From an uncultured Clostridia bacterium (GTDB lineage Bacteria; Bacillota; Clostridia; Oscillospirales; Ruminococcaceae): a DNA stretch of 11,282 nt. Positions 6,424-11,282 of this stretch are shown piece after piece. Below the pieces are notes generated by a model, which was not told the DNA's origin, did not search any database, and saw nothing but the letters and a program-made list of their open reading frames with translations. The position numbers were made by a program, and so were the translations under genes. The stretch covers positions 1 to 11,282 of the forward strand of contig CAMNVW010000027.1 in assembly GCA_946563605.1 (NCBI GenBank), read 5' to 3'. The number at the start of each line of letters is the position of its first letter. The first letter of the stretch is position 1.

Positions 6424-6452
6424 TTGATTTTCTAAGGTGATTGTGCTATAAT
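6424..6452 (+). promoter_or_regulatory. Promoter of the CRP/FNR-family regulator
   Basis: TTGATT (6424-6429) and a perfect TATAAT (6447-6452) are separated by 17 bp. Transcription would begin near 6459, directly at the edge of the palindrome at 6461-6486. Confidence 0.88.
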
Positions 6453-6460
6453 AAAAGCAA

Positions 6461-6486
6461 AAAACTGTTCCAAACAGAACAGTTTT
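6461..6486. promoter_or_regulatory. Palindrome at the regulator's transcription start (candidate operator)
   Basis: AAAACTGTTC and GAACAGTTTT are perfect inverted 10-mers separated by six bases, the half-site spacing usual for CRP/FNR-family dimers. It starts within a few bases of the expected transcription start and 33 nt before the regulator's start codon, so a bound protein would block transcription. In RNA it would also form a 5'-end hairpin. It lacks the T-run needed for a good terminator. Confidence 0.55.
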
Positions 6487-6518
6487 CTGCAAAATTGAAA
6501 GCGGAAAGGACGTATGGC

Positions 6519-7166
6519 ATGGGTGCAGAAAAACAGATGGAACAACTGGCAGAACACTGCGTGCTGTTCGCGGACATTCCGCAGGAAAAAGCAGCTGAAT
6601 TGCTGAAAACAAACGCACAGGAACACAGCTTTGCGAAGGGAGAAGAAATTTACTCCCCCAAACACTACCAGAAATCGCTGGGAATCATCGCCAAGGGTAA
6701 AGCAGTGGTGGAGAAGGAAAACGGTGTGCTTTTAAATCAACTGTCGGTGGGGGAATGTTTTGGTGCTGCGGCGCTGTTTGTTCCGCAGGAGCAGTATATC
6801 ACCATCGTGCGTGCCAAAACAGCCTGTCAGGTTTTATTCCTTTCGATGGAATCCATGCAGCAGATGATGATGGAAAATCCGCAGATCGCATTCAATTATA
6901 TCCGCTTTTTGTCGGGCAGAATCCAGTTTTTGAACCGCAAAATTGACAGCTTTACCGCATCGAGCGCACAGGAAACACTGCTTTCCTATCTGCGACAGCA
7001 ACCGCAGGGTATCAGCGACGGCGTACCGATGGCAAAGCTTGCGGAACTGCTCAATATCGGCAGAACATCGCTGTATCGGGCAGTGGAGGATTTACAAAGC
7101 CAAGGGAAAATAAAAAGAGAAGGCAAACGAATCGAACTGACAGACGGGAGCACTTCTGAGGAATAA
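6519..7166 (+). CDS. CRP/FNR-family transcriptional regulator
   Basis: A 215-residue regulator, normal length for the family. It has a cyclic-nucleotide-binding-like beta barrel at about 15-110, including GECFGAAALF (78-87) and VRAKTACQVLFLS, a long dimerisation helix (about 117-145), and a C-terminal winged helix with the helix-turn-helix MAKLAELLNIGRTSLYRAVE (171-190). The GECFGAAALF segment does not continue into the usual Arg-Ser/Thr of cAMP binders, and there is no cysteine cluster of the FNR [4Fe-4S] type, so the effector is unknown. I start at 6519 because AGGA lies 8 nt upstream; the ATG at 6514 is in another frame. It has its own promoter with a palindrome at the start site, and the ABC operon follows after 161 nt containing further palindromes, so it likely regulates both. 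Confidence 0.93.
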   Translation: MGAEKQMEQLAEHCVLFADIPQEKAAELLKTNAQEHSFAKGEEIYSPKHYQKSLGIIAKGKAVVEKENGVLLNQLSVGECFGAAALFVPQEQYITIVRAKTACQVLFLSMESMQQMMMENPQIAFNYIRFLSGRIQFLNRKIDSFTASSAQETLLSYLRQQPQGISDGVPMAKLAELLNIGRTSLYRAVEDLQSQGKIKREGKRIELTDGSTSEE

Positions 7167-7252
7167 TTTCCTAAAACAAGATTATTTCCCGGGGAATATC
7201 CAAAAGCAACGATAAAAAGATAATTTCCTAGGAAATATTTCCTGAGAAATAT
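7159..7252. promoter_or_regulatory. Cluster of ATTTCC/GGAAAT palindromes upstream of the ABC operon
   Basis: Three inverted repeats share one consensus: TATTTCCC/GGGGAATA with one mismatch (7183-7198), ATTTCCT/AGGAAAT perfect (7223-7236), and ATATTTC-N4-GAAATAT perfect (7235-7252). A fourth arrangement, AGGAA-N4-TTCCT, overlaps the regulator's stop codon (7159-7172). They lie just downstream of the CRP/FNR-family gene and upstream of the transporter it probably controls, so they are good candidates for its operators. The centres of the second and third sites are 14 bp apart. Confidence 0.6.
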
Positions 7253-7270
7253 TCTGAAACAGTTTATCTT

Positions 7271-7299
7271 TCAGAACGGGCTTTTCCGCGTTCTGATAA
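7271..7299 (+). promoter_or_regulatory. Candidate ABC-operon promoter region with hairpin
   Basis: No consensus promoter is visible, as would fit an activator-dependent one. The best guess is TTCAGA-like -35 (7270-7275) and TGATAA (7294-7299) with 18 bp between them. That would put the palindrome centred at 7243.5 about 60 bp upstream of the start, a usual activator position. The same stretch forms TCAGAACG/CGTTCTGA (7271-7278 with 7289-7296). Confidence 0.3.
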
Positions 7300-7327
7300 A
7301 AAATAACAGAGAATAGAGGATTTGAAG

Positions 7328-8389
7328 ATGAAGAAGAAAATCAGCAGATTTCTGGCAGTGCTGATGGCATTGTCGATGACAGTTTCCATGACAGCCTGCA
7401 AAACAAACAAAGAGGATACCACCGTGCAGGAACCGGAAAAGGTGGAGCAGGAATCGGAGGAAAGCTCTCTTGACACACTGCCGACCGAGAAGGTCAGCGT
7501 CAATATTGCGGCGCTCAAAGGTCCAACCGCGCTTGGAATGGTCAACTTGCTCGAAAAAAATGAAAATGGTGAAGTAGCCAATGAATATCATGTAACCTTG
7601 GCAGGCGCACCGGATGAAGTTGTCGGCAAGGTGGTTTCCGGTGAGCTGGACATCGCGGCAGTTCCGACAAACCTTGCGTCTACCCTGTATAATAAGACTG
7701 AAGGCGGCGTCAAATTGGCGGCGCTCAACACAATGGGTGTTTTGTATATTCTGGAAACCGGCGACAGTATTCAGTCGGTGGCAGATTTAGCCGGAAAAAC
7801 CATTTATGCAACCGGTCAAGGCTCGACGCCGGAATTTGCATTGAATCTGGTTCTGGAGAAAAACGGATTGACGCCAAACGAAGATGTCAACATTGTTTAT
7901 AAGGAGGAGCACGCGGAAATTGCGCCGCTGCTGGCTTCCGGCGAAGCAGAAATAGCCTTGCTGCCGCAGCCGTTTGTGACATCGGTTTTGATGCAGAACG
8001 AAAATGTCCGTGTTGCGCTTGACCTGACCGAAGAATGGGAGAAAGCAGTGGATGGAGAAAGCGGTCTGACGATGGGATGCGTTGTTGTGCGCAGTGAATT
8101 TGCAGAAAACAACAAAGAAGCATTGGACAATTTCCTGAGTGAGTATAAGCAATCGGTCGAAGAGGTCAACAGCGCAGAAGGCTTGGAGCACGCGGCACAG
8201 CTTGCAGAACACTACGACATTATGAAAGCGGCTGTTGCACAGAAGGCAATTCCAGAGTGCAACATTGTATTTGAAGAGGGAGAAGAAATGCAGAAAATCG
8301 CAAGCGGATTTTTGCAGGTTCTCTTTGAAGCAAATCCAAAATCGGTGGGAGGAAAACTTCCAGATGAAGACTTTTACTACAAGAGGTAA
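7328..8389 (+). CDS. ABC transporter substrate-binding lipoprotein (NitT/TauT-like)
   Basis: This is the extracellular ligand-binding component of an importer, anchored to the membrane by a lipid. The 353-residue precursor starts with a lysine-rich n-region and a hydrophobic stretch ending at SMTAC, a lipobox with Cys24. An acidic linker follows, then a periplasmic-binding fold of the NMT1/ThiY/SsuA/TauA type: VNIAALKGPTALGM, ELDIAAVPTNLA, a Thr-Gly-Gln-Gly-Ser loop (IYATGQGSTPEFAL) and EAEIALLPQPF. These proteins bind small molecules such as sulfonates, nitrate or thiamine precursors, and nothing here picks one. AGAGGA is 7 nt before ATG 7328; a TTG at 7322 is the other possible start. The permease gene overlaps its 3' end by 26 nt. 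No riboswitch is seen in front of it. Confidence 0.93.
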   Translation: MKKKISRFLAVLMALSMTVSMTACKTNKEDTTVQEPEKVEQESEESSLDTLPTEKVSVNIAALKGPTALGMVNLLEKNENGEVANEYHVTLAGAPDEVVGKVVSGELDIAAVPTNLASTLYNKTEGGVKLAALNTMGVLYILETGDSIQSVADLAGKTIYATGQGSTPEFALNLVLEKNGLTPNEDVNIVYKEEHAEIAPLLASGEAEIALLPQPFVTSVLMQNENVRVALDLTEEWEKAVDGESGLTMGCVVVRSEFAENNKEALDNFLSEYKQSVEEVNSAEGLEHAAQLAEHYDIMKAAVAQKAIPECNIVFEEGEEMQKIASGFLQVLFEANPKSVGGKLPDEDFYYKR

Positions 8390-9167
8390 TTCCACAAAAA
8401 AGAAATCTACAACACACAGTTCATTCGTTTTACAGCTGGGCGCTGTCTGCATTTGGCTTTTGCTTTGGCAGACAGCGTCTGCTGTTATTGGGCTTCCTTT
8501 GCTGCTGCCGTCTCCGCTCAGCGTGATAAAACGCTTGGGCGAGCTGTGCCGGACAGCGCTGTTTTGGAGCAGCGTTTTGACCTCCTTGCGGCGCATCTTA
8601 CTGGGATTTTGCTTTGGCATGATCGCAGGAACCGTCCTTGCGGCGTTTGCATGGTGTTTTGAATTTGCACAGGCGATGATTCGCCCGTTGGTTGGTGTGC
8701 TCAAGGCGACGCCGGTGGCTTCCTTTATCATTCTGGCGCTGGTTTGGGTCGAAACGGACAATCTGGCGACGGTGATTTCATTTATCATGGTGCTGCCGCT
8801 GGTCTATCACAACGTGTACGAGGGAATCGGTTCAGTGGATGAAAAATTGCTGGAAATGGCAAGGGTCTACCGCCTTTCCAGATGGAAAACTTTTCGGTGC
8901 TGTTATCTGCCGGCAATCGAGCCGTTTTTCCTCTCGGCATTGACCAGCGCGCTGGGCTTTGCGTGGAAATCCGGCATTGCGGCGGAGGTGTTGGGGCGTC
9001 CTGCGAAAGCCATCGGCAAACAGATTTACGATTCAAAGGTGTATCTGGAAACCACAGATTTGTTCGCGTGGACGCTGGTGGTCGTTCTTTTGTCGGTGCT
9101 GCTGGAACGATTTGCAGTGCGGTTTGTCAAGTGGGTCGGGCAAAAATCAAGGAAGGTGAACGGATAG
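8364..9167 (+). CDS. ABC transporter permease (SsuC/TauC-like)
   Basis: This is the membrane channel subunit of the importer, probably acting as a homodimer. The 267-residue protein has a charged N-terminus and about six hydrophobic helices (roughly 22-44, 68-98, 105-128, 132-150, 186-205 and 233-250). The cytoplasmic coupling loop EGIGSVDEKLLEMARVYRLS (153-172) sits where the EAA motif of binding-protein-dependent permeases is found; the usual EAA-x3-G is altered, with no glycine at the expected place. A GGGAGG box lies 11 nt before ATG 8364, within the end of the lipoprotein gene. The TAG stop is directly followed by the ATG of the ATPase gene, so the three subunits are translationally linked. 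Confidence 0.93.
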   Translation: MKTFTTRGNSTKKKSTTHSSFVLQLGAVCIWLLLWQTASAVIGLPLLLPSPLSVIKRLGELCRTALFWSSVLTSLRRILLGFCFGMIAGTVLAAFAWCFEFAQAMIRPLVGVLKATPVASFIILALVWVETDNLATVISFIMVLPLVYHNVYEGIGSVDEKLLEMARVYRLSRWKTFRCCYLPAIEPFFLSALTSALGFAWKSGIAAEVLGRPAKAIGKQIYDSKVYLETTDLFAWTLVVVLLSVLLERFAVRFVKWVGQKSRKVNG

Positions 9168-9791
9168 ATGAAGCTGGAAAATGTGACCCTTCGCTATGAC
9201 GGGGTGACCGTTCTGGAAAATCTGTCGCTTGAACTGCCGGATAGCGGCATGATTTGCCTGTTTGCACCGTCTGGCGGTGGAAAGACGACGATTTTACACC
9301 TGCTGTGCGGCTTGCTCAAACCGGACAACGGCAGGCTCATCGGGTTAGAGGAGAAAATCTTTGCGGTCGTTTTTCAGGAGAACCGTTTGATCTCGACGTT
9401 AAGTGTGCGCGACAATGTCGGTTTGGTGCTGGACAAGTCCCATCAGCATCTTGCGAAGGAGTATCTGGAACAGCTGGGGCTTGCCGGCTGGGAGGATGCT
9501 TTGCCGGACGAGCTTTCGGGCGGGATGCAGCGGCGTGTGGCGATTGCACGCGCATTGGCGTTTGGAAAGCAGCATGAGGAACGCGCGGTCTATCTGCTGG
9601 ATGAGCCGCTCACCGGATTGGACGAGCAGACTGCGGCGCATACAATCCAACTCATCCGCGCACAGACAGCAGGAAAGCTCGGCTTTTTTGTTACCCACGA
9701 TTTGCAGCAGGCAAAGGCAGTTTCGGATTACATCGTCCGTTTGGACGGCAGACCGATGCGTGTGCAGGAAATTGCGGAGAATCGAGGATAG
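9168..9791 (+). CDS. ABC transporter ATP-binding protein
   Basis: This cytoplasmic ATPase powers the importer. The 207-residue protein is on the short side but complete, with Walker A APSGGGKTT (33-41), Q-loop Gln70 in VVFQENRL, signature LSGGM (116-120), Walker B VYLLDE (141-146), D-loop LTGLDE and H-loop His177 in FFVTHD. The first Walker A residue is Ala instead of the usual Gly; the lysine and threonine are intact, so activity is expected. It resembles SsuB/TauB-type subunits. The ATG abuts the permease stop codon, and a bidirectional terminator follows after about 20 nt. Confidence 0.95.
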   Translation: MKLENVTLRYDGVTVLENLSLELPDSGMICLFAPSGGGKTTILHLLCGLLKPDNGRLIGLEEKIFAVVFQENRLISTLSVRDNVGLVLDKSHQHLAKEYLEQLGLAGWEDALPDELSGGMQRRVAIARALAFGKQHEERAVYLLDEPLTGLDEQTAAHTIQLIRAQTAGKLGFFVTHDLQQAKAVSDYIVRLDGRPMRVQEIAENRG

Positions 9792-9812
9792 AAGCACAGG
9801 GAAACCATTGAA

Positions 9813-9851
9813 AAAAACAGGCACACGAAAATATTCCGTGTGCCTGTTTTT
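9813..9851. terminator. Bidirectional terminator between ABC operon and patatin gene
   Basis: A perfect 15-bp stem (9813-9827 with 9837-9851) with a nine-base loop has five A residues at one end and five T at the other. It lies between convergent genes and can end transcripts from both sides. Confidence 0.93.
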
Positions 9852-9876
9852 ACAACAGAGCTATTAACAGCGAGGT

Positions 9877-10737
9877 TTATTGCTTTAAAAATTCCAGCAG
9901 CTGAGGGAAAGCTGCGCGCGCATCATCGTAGCCTAAAGCGTACAGCGCGCGCAGCGATTTTTCATCGGCGTGCATCGAGCTTAATGGCAGGTCCTGTTTT
10001 GGCTGAAGGATAAACGCCTGATTGTTTTTCGCAAGCTGTGTGCATAGTTCGCGCTGGTGGCTGTCGACAGTGTGGCGCTCTTCTTCGGCGCGGATAAATT
10101 CAGGATATTCCCGATAAACATTGCGGATCAGCGGCAGATTGGAGGCACGTTTGCGCTGGAAGGACGGGAGCTTTGTCAGGATGACGATATGCTTTTGGCA
10201 GCCGTCCTGCACCGCCTGTTCCAGTGGGATCGGACAGGTGATGCCGCCGTCGAGGTAAGGCAGGTCGTTTAGATAGAAAATGTGCGAGAACAGCGGAAGC
10301 GCCGCCGAAGCACGGACAGGGAAGAGCTTTTTATCCATTTGGTCTTTGGTAAAGAAATCGCATTGACCTGTGAGAAGGTTGCTGGCGCCAACGTGTACCT
10401 GCACCTGAGAGGAAAAGAAGGTATCGTAATCAAAAGGAATGTAGTTCGGGATTGTATCGAAAATAAATTCCAGATTAAAAGCGCAGCGGTATTTCAGCAG
10501 GTTCTGTACGCTGATGTAGCGTTTGTCCTCGCAGAAACGAAAATTGACCTGCGCATTTCTGCCAGGCTGTTTGGCGGCATAGCCGACAGCGTTGAGAGCA
10601 CCTGCGGAAATGCCGTAAACATCAGGAATATAAAGCCCCTGTTCCATAAAATAGTCGAGAATACCGGTGGTATAGATTCCGCGGAAGCCGCCGCCTTCCA
10701 ACACCAGCGAAACGTGGGTAAGGTCAGGAAGATTCAT
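9877..10737 (-). CDS. Patatin-like phospholipase family protein
   Basis: This is a probable cytoplasmic acyl hydrolase of the patatin family, using a Ser-Asp dyad on phospholipid or other acyl esters. The 286-residue protein has the oxyanion loop GGGFRG (15-20), the nucleophile elbow GISAG with Ser44 (42-46), and the DGG motif with Asp163 (163-165), in the right order and spacing. It resembles bacterial RssA/YlbK-like members and lacks a signal peptide or membrane segments. AGGA lies 8 nt before ATG 10737; the earlier ATGs at 10764 and 10746 are less well placed. Its promoter at 10835-10863 carries a TetR-type palindrome at the start site, so it is probably repressed by an unlinked TetR-family protein. 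The substrate cannot be told from sequence. Confidence 0.93.
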   Translation of the reverse strand: MNLPDLTHVSLVLEGGGFRGIYTTGILDYFMEQGLYIPDVYGISAGALNAVGYAAKQPGRNAQVNFRFCEDKRYISVQNLLKYRCAFNLEFIFDTIPNYIPFDYDTFFSSQVQVHVGASNLLTGQCDFFTKDQMDKKLFPVRASAALPLFSHIFYLNDLPYLDGGITCPIPLEQAVQDGCQKHIVILTKLPSFQRKRASNLPLIRNVYREYPEFIRAEEERHTVDSHQRELCTQLAKNNQAFILQPKQDLPLSSMHADEKSLRALYALGYDDARAAFPQLLEFLKQ

Positions 10738-10803
10738 ACAGACCATCCTTTCTAAAGTATCCATAAAATCAAATCAGTAAACCCATATGACAAAATCAGA
10801 CAA

Positions 10804-10824
10804 ATACTGACGATTGGTCAGAAT
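10804..10824. promoter_or_regulatory. TetR-type operator at the patatin promoter start site
   Basis: ATACTGAC and GTCAGAAT are inverted 8-mers with one mismatch around a five-base centre. The core CTGAC-N5-GTCAG is a usual TetR-family operator form. It begins a few bases downstream of the expected transcription start of the minus-strand promoter. No TetR gene lies in the window. Confidence 0.5.
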
Positions 10825-10834
10825 GTTTAAATCT

Positions 10835-10863
10835 ATTGTAGTCTCTTTGTAGAAGAAAATCAA
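10835..10863 (-). promoter_or_regulatory. Promoter of the patatin-like gene
   Basis: On the minus strand, TTGATT (10863-10858) and TACAAT (10840-10835) are 17 bp apart. Transcription would start near 10828, giving a leader of about 90 nt that begins with the palindrome. Confidence 0.8.
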
Positions 10864-10897
10864 AGGCATAAATGTAAATTTTCAGGGCAAAACGAAA

Positions 10898-11032
10898 ATG
10901 TTCAAGGCAAACAGGTGGGGGAATATTGGTGGAGAAAGATTGCAGGTAAATTATCAGCAGACAGAACTGTTTCGCTTTTATCAAGGCTTTTTGCGCGCGC
11001 CGCAGAAGGTTTTGGAGGAGTTTTTGAAATAG
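10898..11032 (+). CDS. Doubtful small ORF or gene remnant (44 aa)
   Basis: I do not recognise this. The frame encodes 44 residues ending in YQGFLRAPQKVLEEFLK, amphipathic and helical-looking. Codon choice (GCG, CCG, CGC, CAG, GAG) is like that of the real genes nearby, unlike the AT-rich sequence around it. AGGG lies 10 nt before the ATG, a modest RBS, and no plus-strand promoter is obvious. It could be the 3' remnant of a decayed gene, a small protein, or chance. Confidence 0.25.
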   Translation: MFKANRWGNIGGERLQVNYQQTELFRFYQGFLRAPQKVLEEFLK

Positions 11033-11053
11033 GAAAATGAAAAGGACAGCCAA

Positions 11054-11122
11054 ATGGTAGCTACTCATAAAATAGTTTCAGTTCCGGCAGTCATGTCTGC
11101 TGGGATTTTTTGTACATATTGA
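11054..11122 (+). CDS. Doubtful 22-aa ORF with a good ribosome binding site
   Basis: AAAGGA (11041-11046) lies 7 nt before an ATG opening a 22-codon frame, MVATHKIVSVPAVMSAGIFC followed by TY and TGA. A terminator-like hairpin lies within the frame, which recalls a leader-peptide and attenuator arrangement, but no downstream gene is in the window. It could equally be chance. Confidence 0.2.
   Translation: MVATHKIVSVPAVMSAGIFCTY
11084..11111 (+). terminator. Terminator-like hairpin near the right end
   Basis: CCGGCAG (11084-11090) and CTGCTGG (11097-11103) pair with one wobble around TCATGT, and six T residues follow at 11106-11111. It faces the plus strand and ends any transcript of the small ORFs at 10898 and 11054. 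Confidence 0.6.
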
Positions 11123-11144
11123 AGCTGTATGTTTTGCACCAAAG

Positions 11145-11199
11145 AGCCTCCCTTGTGTAAAGGGAGGTGGCTCGGCGTGAGCCGAGACGGAGGGATTGA
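11145..11199 (-). repeat. 55-bp dispersed repeat, right copy (inverted)
   Basis: An exact reverse complement of bases 1-55, with the same two hairpins. It gives the window 55-bp inverted ends around about 11.1 kb. Confidence 0.85.
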
Positions 11200-11247
11200 C
11201 ATACACCCCACAAGGGAGCCTTGGGTATCGTGAAGCTGGCGGTAAAA

Positions 11248-11282
11248 CAATCCCTCAGTCAGCTTCGCTGACAGCTCCCTTT
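11248..11282 (+). repeat. Partial related repeat unit, cut by the window end
   Basis: This begins CAATCCCTC like base 2 of the left copy. It has an AGTCAGC/GCTGACA-type hairpin in place of the CTCGGC one and reaches CTCCCTTT at the edge, where the family member at the left end also has CTCCCTTT. It is a diverged relative in the opposite orientation to the copy at 11145. A loose GGGAGCC piece at 11214-11220 may belong to another unit. Confidence 0.6.

Noticed and set aside
5731..6618. 295-codon minus-strand frame with Cys/Phe-rich repeats
   Set aside because: The repeats come from reading the 28-bp tandem array backwards, and the frame covers the HEPN gene and the regulator promoter.
7787..8788. 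333-codon minus-strand frame
   Set aside because: It runs antisense across the lipoprotein and permease genes, which carry clear family features.
10796..11068. 90-codon minus-strand frame upstream of the patatin gene
   Set aside because: It contains the patatin promoter and operator and has no plausible ribosome binding site or family motif.
11054..11233. A selenoprotein made by reading the TGA at 11120 as selenocysteine
   Set aside because: The extended frame runs straight through the dispersed repeat and has no recognisable redox motif or convincing SECIS just after the TGA.

Overview
The window looks like a piece of a chromosome from a gut-type, low-to-mid GC Firmicute, most likely of the Oscillospiraceae/Ruminococcaceae. 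The reasons are near-consensus sigma-A promoters with 17-bp spacers, AGGA-type ribosome binding sites, and hairpin-rich dispersed repeats of the kind littering such genomes. This placement is inference, as no marker gene for taxonomy is present. The first 55 bases and bases 11145-11199 are an exact inverted repeat, and a further repeat unit runs off the right end, so the window edges may be assembly breaks in a multicopy repeat.

Left third (minus strand): a selenocysteine insertion locus. selA (selenocysteine synthase) and selB (Sec-specific elongation factor) are followed by selC, the UCA-anticodon tRNA-Sec, which has its own strong promoter and terminator. selA has a strong promoter and a structured leader. 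The selA-selB gap (about 410 nt) and the selB-selC gap (about 400 nt) are full of hairpins that look like dispersed repeats. selD is not in the window, and I saw no UGA-containing selenoprotein gene.

Middle (plus strand, divergent from selA): one promoter drives a three-gene operon that ends at a strong terminator. It encodes a two-TM protein with a Cache/PAS-like extracytoplasmic domain, a small nucleotidyltransferase-fold (MNT) protein whose catalytic motifs are missing, and a HEPN-domain protein that overlaps it. This resembles a HEPN-MNT toxin-antitoxin-like pair coupled to a membrane sensor, and it is the most unusual coding content here. A 28-bp palindromic tandem repeat array follows.

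Right-middle (plus strand): a CRP/FNR-family regulator gene with a perfect 10-6-10 palindrome between its promoter and start. Next comes a cluster of ATTTCC/GGAAAT palindromes, then an ABC importer operon (substrate-binding lipoprotein, permease, ATPase; NitT/TauT/SsuABC type, substrate unknown). The regulator probably controls itself and this transporter.

Right end: a patatin-like phospholipase on the minus strand, convergent with the ABC operon and sharing a bidirectional terminator with it. Its promoter carries a TetR-type operator. Beyond that lie two doubtful small plus-strand ORFs, a terminator-like hairpin and the terminal repeats.
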